Assembly (NCBI GenBank): GCA_963709075.1
Contig: CAVPUY010000009.1
Coordinates: 1 to 64,000, forward strand
DNA length: 64,000 bases
Origin: Palsa-506 sp963709075
GTDB taxonomy: Bacteria; Actinomycetota; Actinomycetes; Streptosporangiales; Streptosporangiaceae
Reading direction: 5' to 3'
Of this stretch, positions 53,546-62,445 are shown piece by piece (the first letter of the stretch is position 1; each line of letters begins with the position of its first letter). Under the pieces are notes generated by a model. That model saw only the letters and a program-made list of their open reading frames with translations. It was not told the DNA's origin and ran no database searches. The translations under genes were made by a program, and so were the position numbers.

Positions 53546-55972
53546 TCACCCTGGCGGTTCGGTTGCTGCGGGTCCATGGGCCGACGCCGCTTGGTACGAG
53601 ACCTTGCTGAAGGCGCTGAGGAACTGGTTGCGGAAGGCATCCATTGGCTCGATCGGAGCGGAGGGGCCGGGCAGCAGCCCGTCCTGCCAGCGCCAGGAGG
53701 CAATCTGCCTGAACACGGAAGGGTCACGGGCGACGATCGAGATCGGCACCTCATGGTTGGCCCCGGGGCCGCTGACGGCGGTGTGAGGCTGGTGGTCGCC
53801 GTACATGATGAGCACGAGGTTCGGGTCGTTCAGCTCCGTGACCCATGAAGTGAGGGCAGTCAGCGAGTACTGGATCGACTGGCCGTAGAACTGGCGCACG
53901 GTGCTGGAGTTGCGCCAGACCGTGGCCGCGGATTCGCTCTCCGCGGGCTGGGGGTCGAATATCGAGCCGTTGCCGACCTTATTCCAGGGCACCATGGCCG
54001 GCAACGGGGCCCAGGGTATGTGCGACGTGGTCAGGTCGATCTCGGCCATCACGGGCTTGTGGCCAGAGGCGAGTTCGTTCCGCTGGAACGCGGCCAGGGT
54101 GTACTGGTCGGGCATCGAGGAGTAGCTGAAGGTCGGGCCGCGGTAGCCGACTTGATAGCGATCGTAGACTTGGTCGTAGTGGTAGAAGTACGTACCGGGT
54201 CGCCAGATCTTGTTGTCAGAGGGGTCGTCGGTGACGGTGTGCCACCCGGCCTTGTCGAAGGCGTCGCTGAGAGTGAACCGCTTGCTGGCCAGGAGCTCGC
54301 CATACCGCTGGTTGCTATTAACCCACAGCCCTGACTGCAGGGTGGAGTGGGCGAGCCAGCTGATCCCGCCGAAGGTCGGGGAGGTGAGCCAGGCGCTCTG
54401 CGTGGACCAGCCGGCGCGGGTCAGCAAGCCGGTCTGCTGGCGCAGGACGGCGTCGACTCCCGGCGAGAAGCTGGTACCCCGGACGGCGACCTGCCCGTAG
54501 CTTTCCACGACGGCGATGATGACGTCCTTGCCGCGCAATCCGGTCAGCAGGTCCGAAGCGGGAACGGTGGCCTCGGGGTCGGGGCTGTGGATCGCCTGCT
54601 CGAAACGACGCGGGTCGCTGAGCGCTGCCTGGCCGGCGCGCACCTGCGCGACGGCCAGCCCGGTGGCGCTGGCCGAGGCGACCGGAGACCCCGGGATGAG
54701 CTGCAGTGACAGGCCCGCGCTCAGCCCCCAGATGGCTGTGAGAGCAGCAAGGCCGGCGACGACGCCCCGGCGGTGACGGGCGGCCACAGCGGTGATGTGA
54801 ATTGTTGCTGCGGTGATTGCGCCGAGGATCAGGACGAGACTGATCAAGACAGCGACGAGCACGATGTTTGTGAGAGTGCTGCCGATAGCGTCGCGTATTA
54901 CGCCCTTAGCCGGCCCGATGCTGCTCCAGTCGTTCACCGGGTTGAACGCCCGATCGAGTTCCTCGTAGAACGCTATGTTGAGGATCTTGTCGACAGTGAG
55001 CAGGCCGAAGAGGATTCCAGCGATGGTGGCCACGATCCGTCGTGGCCAGGGCGGCAGCACCAGCGCGACAGCAACCAGGACCAGCGCTTCCACTGGGATG
55101 CGGACAAAAGCACCGAGGGAGAACTGCCAGAGACGGTCGGGCGCCAAGAGGTCGAACCACAAGACCACGAGCGCAAGCGCGGCGATCTCGATTCGCACTG
55201 CCCGGCGGGCGCGCGGTCCGGCGCCGGTGCGGTACAGCCAGATCACGGCGCGGCCGAACGACTCGGCCAGCAGCAGCAATGCGGCGGCGACCGCGATCAT
55301 TCCGGCCCGGCGGTCAAGCAGTCCGGATGCGGCGACGGTGAGCACGATGCCCTGGACCGCGGCCACGACCTTGCCCCAGTACCGCGGTGGCAACGGCGCG
55401 GCCAGCCACGGGATCAGCCAGCCCGCTAGCAGCAGCGCGTAGCGGGCGGCGCCGATGATCAGCACCCAGCTGCCGTAGTCCTGGGACACGGCGATGCTGA
55501 GCAGCAGGATGAGGAACGCGTCGACCTCGCCGTCGATGCGGCCGCCCAGCGGGGTGGCGGTGCCGGTCCGGCGCGCCACCTGCCCGTCCACCGCGTCGAG
55601 GACCAGCGCGACGGTGGACAGGGTGACCAGCGCCGTGACCGACAGCGGTCGGCCGAACGAATCGGCAACCAGGGCCGCGACCCCGGCGATCAGCACCGTT
55701 CGGGTCAGGGTGACCCAGTCCGCCGGATGTATCGCCGGCTGGTCGCTGCGCATGCGGGCGGTGACAAGCAGCGCGGTCGCCGCCGAACCGGTGGCCAGCC
55801 CGGCGATCCAGCCGGTGACGCCGAGACCAGCCGTGGCGGACACGACGCCGAGCAGGGCGGCTGTGGCGAGCATCCCCAGGATCGTCGCGAGCCGGATCGT
55901 AGACAGCGCACCTTTGCCCGGGAGCCGAAGCGCAGGCGGCGCGCTTTCGTCCGCAGGCTGAGTGGTACGCAC
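53546..55972 (-). CDS. CDP-alcohol phosphatidyltransferase fused to an LTA-synthase-like domain
   Basis: The protein has 808 residues. About 1-240 is a membrane domain with the complete CDP-alcohol signature DAVDGQVARRTGTATPLGGR followed by IDGEVD (Asp126, Asp129, Gly130, Ala133, Arg134, Gly143, Asp147, Asp151). About 250-450 holds further helices. About 460-808 is an extracytoplasmic alkaline-phosphatase-superfamily domain with DVIIAVVESYGQVAV (metal Glu) and LVLIMYGDHQPHTAV (Asp726, His727), as in LtaS/OpgB-type phosphoglycerol transferases. It joins a phospholipid head-group transferase to an outer-face phosphoalcohol transferase. The start is GTG 55972 with GGAGG. It is divergent from the flippase-like gene. 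The polymer or lipid is unknown. Confidence 0.85.
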   Translation of the reverse strand: MRTTQPADESAPPALRLPGKGALSTIRLATILGMLATAALLGVVSATAGLGVTGWIAGLATGSAATALLVTARMRSDQPAIHPADWVTLTRTVLIAGVAALVADSFGRPLSVTALVTLSTVALVLDAVDGQVARRTGTATPLGGRIDGEVDAFLILLLSIAVSQDYGSWVLIIGAARYALLLAGWLIPWLAAPLPPRYWGKVVAAVQGIVLTVAASGLLDRRAGMIAVAAALLLLAESFGRAVIWLYRTGAGPRARRAVRIEIAALALVVLWFDLLAPDRLWQFSLGAFVRIPVEALVLVAVALVLPPWPRRIVATIAGILFGLLTVDKILNIAFYEELDRAFNPVNDWSSIGPAKGVIRDAIGSTLTNIVLVAVLISLVLILGAITAATIHITAVAARHRRGVVAGLAALTAIWGLSAGLSLQLIPGSPVASASATGLAVAQVRAGQAALSDPRRFEQAIHSPDPEATVPASDLLTGLRGKDVIIAVVESYGQVAVRGTSFSPGVDAVLRQQTGLLTRAGWSTQSAWLTSPTFGGISWLAHSTLQSGLWVNSNQRYGELLASKRFTLSDAFDKAGWHTVTDDPSDNKIWRPGTYFYHYDQVYDRYQVGYRGPTFSYSSMPDQYTLAAFQRNELASGHKPVMAEIDLTTSHIPWAPLPAMVPWNKVGNGSIFDPQPAESESAATVWRNSSTVRQFYGQSIQYSLTALTSWVTELNDPNLVLIMYGDHQPHTAVSGPGANHEVPISIVARDPSVFRQIASWRWQDGLLPGPSAPIEPMDAFRNQFLSAFSKVSYQAASAHGPAATEPPG

Positions 55973-56117
55973 CGCGCCTCCGTCTCCGTAGCCATCTGCC
56001 CCATCCCTGATGGGGACAACGGGTCAGCGGTCACGCTGGTTCACCGCGGCCGGCCGCTCGGCCCGCAATGCAGCCGGGCGGTTGAACTATGTGTCCAGCC
56101 GGCCCGTATAACCCGGT

Positions 56118-57143
56118 GTGGCGTTCCTGCACTCAGTTCCGGCCAGGATCGGTCCGGCGGTCCGCCGCTTCGGCCCGTCGTTGCTGCGCCTGGCCGCCGG
56201 CGTCACCGTGCTGTGGTTTCTCTGGCGGCAGGTGGGCGCGGCGCCGTTCAAGGCCGGGCTGCGTGCGGTCACCTGGCAGGCGGTCGTGGCCGCCGTCACG
56301 CTCACTGTCCTGACCACGGTGTGTTCGGCCTGGCGGTGGCGGGTGGTCGCCCGGGCACTCGGCGTTGGCATCGGCCTGCCGGGCGCAGTCTGCGCCTACT
56401 ACCGTTCCCTGTTCCTCAACTCCGTGCTCGTCGGCGGGGTTCTCGGCGACGTGCACCGGGCGGTCACGCACGGCCGGCGCGCTGGAGACGTGGCGGGGGG
56501 GCTGCGCGCGGTGGCGTGGGAACGGCTGTGCGGTCAGGTCATCCAGGCCGTGGTGACGGCCGTCGTGTTGCTGACCCTGCCCTCGCCGGTTCGGCCCGCG
56601 CTGCCGTATGTTCTGGCAGGTGTCGCGGGCGTAGCTGGGTGTGCTGCGCTGGTCGTGCGTGGCGCTGCCCGCCGCGGCCGGTCGCGGCTGACACGCGCCG
56701 CCCGGGCCGTTTCCGCTGACCTTCGTAACGGCCTGCTGGCCCCAGGCGTGTGGCCCCAGCTCGCGCTGGCCTCGGTGCTGGTCGTCGCCGGGCACACGGC
56801 CACATTCGTTATCGCGGCCCGGGTCGCCGGCAGCACCGCATCCCTGGGCGAACTGGTCGCGCTGCTGATGGTGGTCCAGACCGCAGTGGTGATCCCCCTG
56901 AGTATCGGCGGGTGGGGGCTGCGGGAAGGAGCCGCCGCCTGGGCCTTCGGCGCAGCCGGGCTCGGCGCGGCCACTGGGGTCACGGTCGCCACCCTCTATG
57001 CGGTACTCATGCTGGCCGCGGTTGCCCCGGGTGCGGGCCTGCTGCTGAGAGACACCGTTCGCCGCCGTCGCGAACAGGGACGAACGGGCGAGTCGAGACG
57101 ACCCGATCCGGCGCCACTGACGATGGAGGCCGTTCGTGGCTGA
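56118..57143 (+). CDS. UPF0104/lysylphosphatidylglycerol-synthase-TM family membrane protein
   Basis: The protein has 341 residues and about eight helices. SAWRWRVVARALGVGIGLPG, YYRSLFLNSVLVGGVLGDVH and VIPLSIGGWGLREGAAAWAF (the conserved Gly-rich, Glu-containing loop) identify the flippase-like UPF0104 family. It probably flips or passes a lipid-linked molecule across the membrane. The start is GTG 56118, close to a divergent promoter shared with the CDP-alcohol fusion gene. It ends 42 bases before the GTP cyclohydrolase gene and so is likely in the same transcript. Confidence 0.88.
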   Translation: MAFLHSVPARIGPAVRRFGPSLLRLAAGVTVLWFLWRQVGAAPFKAGLRAVTWQAVVAAVTLTVLTTVCSAWRWRVVARALGVGIGLPGAVCAYYRSLFLNSVLVGGVLGDVHRAVTHGRRAGDVAGGLRAVAWERLCGQVIQAVVTAVVLLTLPSPVRPALPYVLAGVAGVAGCAALVVRGAARRGRSRLTRAARAVSADLRNGLLAPGVWPQLALASVLVVAGHTATFVIAARVAGSTASLGELVALLMVVQTAVVIPLSIGGWGLREGAAAWAFGAAGLGAATGVTVATLYAVLMLAAVAPGAGLLLRDTVRRRREQGRTGESRRPDPAPLTMEAVRG

Positions 57144-57185
57144 CCGGCCATACCCGGTGAGCGGCCTCGGCACGCCGCTGACGAG

Positions 57186-57920
57186 GTGCTCGACCTGGCG
57201 CGAGGCCGAACGGCTCGTCCCGTGACGCGGGTGGTCCAGGCGGCAGCGATCCGCCGGCGTATTCGCATCCCGCTGCGTTTCGCTGACGACTACTCAACCA
57301 CTGCCACGGTCGTCAGCTTCACCGGCCTGACCGACGCGCGGCAGCACGTGGCCCTCGAACTCGGCCGTCCCGCCGCGGCCGGGCTGCCGCTGGTGCGCCT
57401 GCACAGTGAATGCCTCACCGGTGATGTGTTCGGCAGCCAGCGATGCGGCTGCGGGCCGCAACTGCGCGAAGCGGTCGAGCGGATCACCAAGCACGGCGGG
57501 TACGTGCTGTTTCTGCGGCAGGAAGGGCGCGGTATCGGACTGTATGACAAACTCGACGCCTACCCACTGCAAGATCGCGGTCTGGATACCTACGACGCGA
57601 ATCTCGCGCTCGGTCACCGGGCCGACGAGCGCGACTACACCAGCGCGGCCCAGATGCTGGACGCGCTCGGCGCCAACCGCATCGGGCTGCTGAGCAACAA
57701 CCCGGACAAGAGCGCTCAGCTGGCCCGCCTAGGCATCACGATCGCCAGGCAGGTCCCCACCGCGCTGCACCTTAACCGGACCAACGCCGCCTACCTGGCC
57801 ACTAAGGCCCGGCGCGGCGGGCATGATCTACTTTCGCAGGGTCTTGAACGCGCCGCCGAGCCGCACCAGCAAGCCGGCCCGCTCGCCGGTCCGGCACCCC
57901 CCGGGATCGCGGGCCGATGA
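57186..57920 (+). CDS. ribA: GTP cyclohydrolase II (RibA type)
   Basis: The protein has 244 residues. VRLHSECLTGDVFGSQRCGC contains the three zinc Cys (76, 87, 89). FLRQEGRGIGLYDKLDAYPL has the catalytic Arg region. YDANLALGHRADERDYTSAA and GLLSNNPDK complete the GTP site. It releases formate and pyrophosphate from GTP to give 2,5-diamino-6-ribosylamino-pyrimidinone phosphate. Residue Tyr126 corresponds to E. coli Tyr105; in S. coelicolor SCO6655 a Met there gives the formylated product, so this copy is predicted to make the normal one. No other riboflavin gene lies nearby. It is coupled to the acyltransferase gene by an ATGA overlap. The start could also be GTG 57225 or 57231. Confidence 0.92.
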   Translation: MLDLARGRTARPVTRVVQAAAIRRRIRIPLRFADDYSTTATVVSFTGLTDARQHVALELGRPAAAGLPLVRLHSECLTGDVFGSQRCGCGPQLREAVERITKHGGYVLFLRQEGRGIGLYDKLDAYPLQDRGLDTYDANLALGHRADERDYTSAAQMLDALGANRIGLLSNNPDKSAQLARLGITIARQVPTALHLNRTNAAYLATKARRGGHDLLSQGLERAAEPHQQAGPLAGPAPPGIAGR

Positions 57921-59290
57921 CAGGCATCCGCGAGCATCCGCCGCATGCCGCCGCGGCAGCCGCGCCCGCGAAGGCGGCCACCCGGCCGGGCCGCATCGTC
58001 GGCTTAGACGGAATCAGGGGGCTAGCCGCCCTGTACGTCGTTGCCTACCACATCTTCGTGCGCGCCTGGCCGGGATACCCCGGCGCCAATCACGCCCCGT
58101 TCTGGGCGGCCTGGTTGAGCTACGGCCGGGGCGGGGTCGCGATGTTCATCGTCCTGTCCGGCTTCTCGCTGGGCCTCGGCCCGTCGCGCTCCGGGTGGAA
58201 GTTCAAGTCCGTCGCGACGTACGCGCACCGACGTGCCTGGCGCATCCTGCCGCCGTACTGGGCCGCGCTCGGATTCAGCCTGGTGATGACCTGGTTTGTG
58301 CTCGCCCAGCCTGGCTGGCCGGTGCCCAACGGGAAGTCCGTCGTCGTGTACGGCCTGCTCGTGCAAGACGTCTTCTCCGTGGGCAGCCCCAACCGGGCGT
58401 TCTGGTCCATCGCCATCGAAGCCCAGCTCTACGTCCTGCTGCCGTCGCTGTTGCTGCTCGTCCGGCGGGTGAGCGCCCGCGCGATGGTTGGGCTGGTGGC
58501 CGCCATCGTCGTGATCATCGGCCTGCTGGGGCCCCATGTTCCGCTGATGAACAGTGCCCTGGTCAAGTTCACCCCCGACCTCGCGGTGCTGTTCGCCGTC
58601 GGCCTGCTGGCGGCCGGGATCGTCACCGCCGGCGAGCGCACCCGGTCCCGGCCATGGGCCGGTTACGCGCTGGCCGCCACGGTGCCAGCCATCGCGTTGA
58701 TGGTGGTCAAGGGCCCCACGTGGTCGAGCCTCAACCTGTTCTGGCTCGATCTGGCCTGGGTTCCAGCGCTCGGCTGTTTCCTCGCCGCGGTCGCCACCTC
58801 GCGCCCGCGGTTCGTCGTACGTTTCCTGAGCAGCCGCATGCCGCGGAGCCTCGGCTCCTGCTCCTATAGCCTGTACCTCACGCACACGCCGATCGTTATC
58901 GCCGTGTCCTACGGACTGGTGCGGGGCCGCATGACCTCCGGGACGCCGATGTTCTTCGTGCTGATTGCGATCCTGCTGCCCATCACCGTGTGCTTCGCGC
59001 GGATGTTCGCCGCCGTGTTCGAGATCCCCTTCCAGCGGCACCGCGGGTGGATCCCGCTCCGGCAGGCGATGTCGGCCCGGCTGCGGCAGCTGCGGCCAGA
59101 AGGGTCGGCTCCCGTCGCCGTGCGCTGGCGGAGCGCTAGCCGGGCGAGCGGCCCACGAAGTCAAGCTGGTGAGCGATGTAGACCAGCTCGCCTGCAGCCA
59201 GGTGCCGATAGCGCACGGCCAGCCAGTCGGCCAGGTCCGCCGGGTACACCCGGTCCTGGCGATTCCGCAGTGCGTTCTGGATCGTGTTAA
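57917..59290 (+). CDS. acyltransferase 3 (OafA/YrhL-type) membrane protein
   Basis: The protein has 457 residues and about ten helices. IVGLDGIRGLAALYVVAYHI has the conserved Asp31, Arg34 and catalytic His45. YAHRRAWRILPPYW is the second motif. FWSIAIEAQLYVLLPSLLLL and LGSCSYSLYLTHTPIV complete the family pattern. These proteins O-acylate glycans or lipid-linked sugars from cytoplasmic acyl donors. ATG 57917 overlaps the ribA stop. The last 50-60 residues after RHRGWIPLRQ are Arg/Pro/Ser-rich and lie antisense to the next gene, so the natural stop may have been lost. Confidence 0.9.
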   Translation: MTGIREHPPHAAAAAAPAKAATRPGRIVGLDGIRGLAALYVVAYHIFVRAWPGYPGANHAPFWAAWLSYGRGGVAMFIVLSGFSLGLGPSRSGWKFKSVATYAHRRAWRILPPYWAALGFSLVMTWFVLAQPGWPVPNGKSVVVYGLLVQDVFSVGSPNRAFWSIAIEAQLYVLLPSLLLLVRRVSARAMVGLVAAIVVIIGLLGPHVPLMNSALVKFTPDLAVLFAVGLLAAGIVTAGERTRSRPWAGYALAATVPAIALMVVKGPTWSSLNLFWLDLAWVPALGCFLAAVATSRPRFVVRFLSSRMPRSLGSCSYSLYLTHTPIVIAVSYGLVRGRMTSGTPMFFVLIAILLPITVCFARMFAAVFEIPFQRHRGWIPLRQAMSARLRQLRPEGSAPVAVRWRSASRASGPRSQAGERCRPARLQPGADSARPASRPGPPGTPGPGDSAVRSGSC

Positions 59291-60026
59291 GGATGCTGCG
59301 CAGGAAGTAAGCCTCATCGCCGGGGTAGTTACCATCTGGGCCGGCGCTTACGACCCAGTCCGACGACCCCGCCGCCAGCGCGGGCGCCCCCGCGGCCCGC
59401 AGGTAGTGAAAGAGGCGGCGGCCCGTTCGGCTTTCCCCAGCCGGCCGGCCGTAGCGAAAGCGCTCATCCATGTCGCGGTGGTAGGCCTGCATGATCTGGT
59501 CGTCGTGGGGGTGGCCGGGCGCGAAAATGCTCTCGCCGTCGTAGTTGATGGTGAACCAGTAGACGCCGCCGGGGACCAGCAACCGCAACAATCCGGGCAG
59601 GACGGCCGGCACGTCCACCAGGTCCAGGACGGCGTTGGCGATCAGCACATCGGCCGGCGCCCCATGAGCGGCCTCCAGGTAACTGCCGAGCTCGGCGTGC
59701 ACCAAGCGCACCCGGAGATCACCCACCTGCAGCCCATCCGGCAACAGGTCGCTGCGCAGGCCCCGTGCGGCCGCCCAATCGCACAGCCACCGGCGAGAAC
59801 AATCCAGCAGCTGCCGATCCGCATCCAGCAGGATGTACTCGCCGGCGCCGACCGCGCCCCAGTCCATCAGGCGGGCCACCATCGTCCCGAGGCCGGCGCC
59901 GACCTCCAGCACTTGCGGCGTACCCGCAGGCATCAGGCGGCACAGCTCGGCCAGCACGTGCCGGTTAAGCGCCCGGTCATCCACGGTCGTCTTCGCGGCC
60001 AGGTAGCGGGCATAGTCGAGGGTCAT
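59136..60026 (-). CDS. class I methyltransferase, larger of a coupled pair
   Basis: The protein has 296 residues. VLEVGAGLGTMVARLMDWGA (motif I), then EYILLDADRQLLDCSRRWL, then ADVLIANAVLDLVDVPAVLP and GGVYWFTINYDGESIFAPGH. The last 120 residues form a long substrate-specific cap. Its ATG overlaps the stop of the upstream methyltransferase as ATGA, so the two are made together and may form a heterodimer or act in sequence. Its 3' end overlaps the end of the convergent acyltransferase gene by 155 bases. Confidence 0.85.
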   Translation of the reverse strand: MTLDYARYLAAKTTVDDRALNRHVLAELCRLMPAGTPQVLEVGAGLGTMVARLMDWGAVGAGEYILLDADRQLLDCSRRWLCDWAAARGLRSDLLPDGLQVGDLRVRLVHAELGSYLEAAHGAPADVLIANAVLDLVDVPAVLPGLLRLLVPGGVYWFTINYDGESIFAPGHPHDDQIMQAYHRDMDERFRYGRPAGESRTGRRLFHYLRAAGAPALAAGSSDWVVSAGPDGNYPGDEAYFLRSILNTIQNALRNRQDRVYPADLADWLAVRYRHLAAGELVYIAHQLDFVGRSPG

Positions 60027-60808
60027 CGAGGCTTCACCGAAGGAGGCCGCTGCTTCTCGGCTACTATCGCGAACTTGCGCACCCGCCCGCTGCCGAGCCA
60101 GTCACGCCAGAGCTGATGGGCTGTGATCAGCTCAGTGGTGGCCTGGATCCCGATCTGGTCGGCGATCTGGGATGAATCAGCTCGATAACAGCGATGCAGC
60201 GCCGTCGCGATCGCGTGATGGGCGGAGCTGTACTCCTGCCGCCAGATAACGGTCAACCCCGCCCCGCGCAGGACGCCGGTCAATTCCGCCAGCTCAATGG
60301 GCCAGACTGTATCGGCGCCGGGCATCCGCGCCCGCTCCTGCTGGTTGAGCGGCCGGCCTTCCTCGACCGTGAAAGCGAAACGCCCGCCCGGCTCCAGCAC
60401 GCGTGCCATCTCACTCATCAAGGCCTCTTTGTCGGGGAAGGCCAGCATCGTCTCCAGCAGGAGTACCACCTCGAAGCGGCCCTTGGGCAGGGGCGGGAGG
60501 TGAACTTGCTCGAAGCGGCAGGGTAGATTGCCGGCCAGATCCTGGGCGGTGGCCAGTGCGCTGGCGGAGTGATCGACACCCAGGTAGCGGCACCCCGATT
60601 CCGCCGAAATCATCCGGCCGGGGCCGGCCACCCCGCAGCACAGGTCGAGCACTGAGACGCCGGGGCCGACCCGGGCCCGGTGAGCCAAGGTCCGGACCTC
60701 GCCTGCCCGCATGAAGCTCTCCTGGCCCACATACTCGCCCGCGGGGTAGGCGGTCGCCCGGGCTTGCTCTAGCGCCGTCAAGAATGGTGCTCGCTGATCC
60801 TGTCTCAC
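60023..60808 (-). CDS. class I methyltransferase, first of a coupled pair
   Basis: The protein has 261 residues. SVLDLCCGVAGPGRMISAES (motif I), then GCRYLGVDHSASALATAQDL, then FEVVLLLETMLAFPDKEALM and GGRFAFTVEEGRPL. A cap with WRQEYSSAHHAIATALHRCY lies before the C-terminus. GTG 60808 has GGGA six bases upstream. With the following gene it makes a methyltransferase pair that is divergent from the glycosyltransferase gene, sharing a 235-base promoter region. It is probably part of the same product pathway. Confidence 0.86.
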   Translation of the reverse strand: MRQDQRAPFLTALEQARATAYPAGEYVGQESFMRAGEVRTLAHRARVGPGVSVLDLCCGVAGPGRMISAESGCRYLGVDHSASALATAQDLAGNLPCRFEQVHLPPLPKGRFEVVLLLETMLAFPDKEALMSEMARVLEPGGRFAFTVEEGRPLNQQERARMPGADTVWPIELAELTGVLRGAGLTVIWRQEYSSAHHAIATALHRCYRADSSQIADQIGIQATTELITAHQLWRDWLGSGRVRKFAIVAEKQRPPSVKPR

Positions 60809-61043
60809 GTCAGATCCCGCACTGTGTTTGGCCCGGCGGAGCCGGTGCCACCCGGCCCGGCAGAGCTACTTGCCGTGCCGCGCTCGTGTCGAGCGGACGC
60901 CGGTCGTTTCGGGTCGAACAGCGTCCACCGCTGCTGCGTACCATCCTGTGTCAGGTATGACGGATCGGCGGTGGGTGTGGTTCAGCTCGGCCGCAAGGTG
61001 AAGGCTGGCTCGATGCCCAGGCGCTCTGGAGGGCCGGAATATC

Positions 61044-62162
61044 GTGCGGGTGCAGGTAATAGTTCCCGAGGGGTTCGACGATCCCGGCCGGCCCACCGGC
61101 GGCAATGTCTATGACCGGCGCGTCTGCGCCGGTCTGGCCGAGGCTGGATGGGATGTGCTGGTCACGACCGTCGCCGGGGCGTGCCCGGTGCCCGGCGCGG
61201 GCGCCCGCGCCGACCTGGCCCGCATCGTTTCCGCCATCCCTGACGGTGAGACCGTCCTGATCGACGGGCTCATCGCCTCGCCGGCCGCCGCGCAGCTACT
61301 GCCACACACTGGCCGGATACGAATGACAGTGCTGCTGCACATGCCACTGGCCACCGTCCTCGACACACACCATGACGCCAGCGCGCAGCGCTCCGAACGG
61401 ATCGTGCTTCGTACGGCCACGGGCGTGGTCGTTACCAGCGAATGGACCCGCCGGCAGGTACTGACCCGATACGCGATCCCGGCCCACCGGGTGCACATCG
61501 CCCGGCCCGGCGTCGATCGCGTCGCTGCCCCGGCCCGGCCCGTCCGCGGCCACCTGATCTGCGTCGGAGTCCTCGGCCGCCACAAAGGGCAGGACCTCCT
61601 TGTCGAGGCGCTCGCCGACCTCGCTGAGCGGGACTGGCATTGCGTGCTGGCCGGACCGCTCGACCGGGACCCGGACTTCGTCGAACAATTGCAGGCCCGT
61701 ATCACGCGCCTCGGGTACGGCCACCGCGTCCGGCTCAGCGGCGTCCTGGCCGGCGCGGCGCTCAGCCACGCATATACCACCGCCGACCTGCTCGTCGCGC
61801 CGTCCCGCTCGGAGACCTACGGCATGACCGTCACCGAGGCGCTCGCCCACGGCCTGCCCGTCATCGCTGCCGCGGTCGGCGGGCTGCCCGAAGCGCTCGG
61901 CTCCACCGCCGGTGGCACCCTTCCCGGCCAACTGGTCCCTCCCGGCGATCCGGCTGCCCTCGCCGCCGCGCTCAGAGACTGGCTGGGTGACGAGCGCCAC
62001 CGACACCGGCTACGGGCCGCCGCACGACAGCGGCGGTCGACCCTGCACCGCTGGGAACAGACCACACACGAGATAGCGAACGCACTGACCGCCCATGGGT
62101 GCGGTAAGCCTGTGCCGACCGGAGTGGACAACCACCCTGAAAAGACCAGCGGCCCGGCTTGA
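61044..62162 (+). CDS. GT4-family glycosyltransferase
   Basis: The protein has 372 residues. The N-terminal half has GFDDPGRPTGGNVYDRRVCA (a Gly-rich acceptor-side loop). The C-terminal half has GHLICVGVLGRHKGQDLLVE and VRLSGVLAGAALSHAYTTAD. The GT4 EX7E-type donor site follows, PSRSETYGMTVTEALAHGLP. It is cytoplasmic and retaining, with an NDP-sugar donor. GTG 61044 follows a GGAGG box at about 11 bases. It is divergent from the methyltransferase pair and closes the cluster. A sugar acceptor derived from the GTP/pterin-type branch is a plausible but untested role. Confidence 0.9.
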   Translation: MRVQVIVPEGFDDPGRPTGGNVYDRRVCAGLAEAGWDVLVTTVAGACPVPGAGARADLARIVSAIPDGETVLIDGLIASPAAAQLLPHTGRIRMTVLLHMPLATVLDTHHDASAQRSERIVLRTATGVVVTSEWTRRQVLTRYAIPAHRVHIARPGVDRVAAPARPVRGHLICVGVLGRHKGQDLLVEALADLAERDWHCVLAGPLDRDPDFVEQLQARITRLGYGHRVRLSGVLAGAALSHAYTTADLLVAPSRSETYGMTVTEALAHGLPVIAAAVGGLPEALGSTAGGTLPGQLVPPGDPAALAAALRDWLGDERHRHRLRAAARQRRSTLHRWEQTTHEIANALTAHGCGKPVPTGVDNHPEKTSGPA

Positions 62163-62195
62163 CCCTGACCTGCGTCAGGCTCCGACCATGTGCGC

Positions 62196-62330
62196 ATGAC
62201 GAACTACGCGGCAAGCCAGGAACCACCTGCGGCTGTCTCTGTCACCGGGGTTGGTAGGGCCCGGGCTGCGCAAGTCGTTCGGCGGCACCCCGGTGCTCGG
62301 CGGCATCGACATGACCATCAACGGGCAGCA
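62196..62330 (+). pseudogene. ABC-transporter ATPase, N-terminal stub
   Basis: ATG 62196 opens MTNYAASQEPPAAVSVTGVG. One frame over the text is GLRKSFGGTPVLGGIDMTIN, the first strand and A-loop region of a drug-resistance-type ABC ATPase. It ends before the Walker A motif. Confidence 0.5.
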
Positions 62331-62445
62331 TCCATCACGATGGTCATGATGCTGGTGTCATGTCACTTCGCAGGTCCCAAAGCAACGCCGGGGCAGCGAC
62401 TTTGACCGGGCGGCTCACCCCATCCTCCATCGGTCCGTCCGCGTG

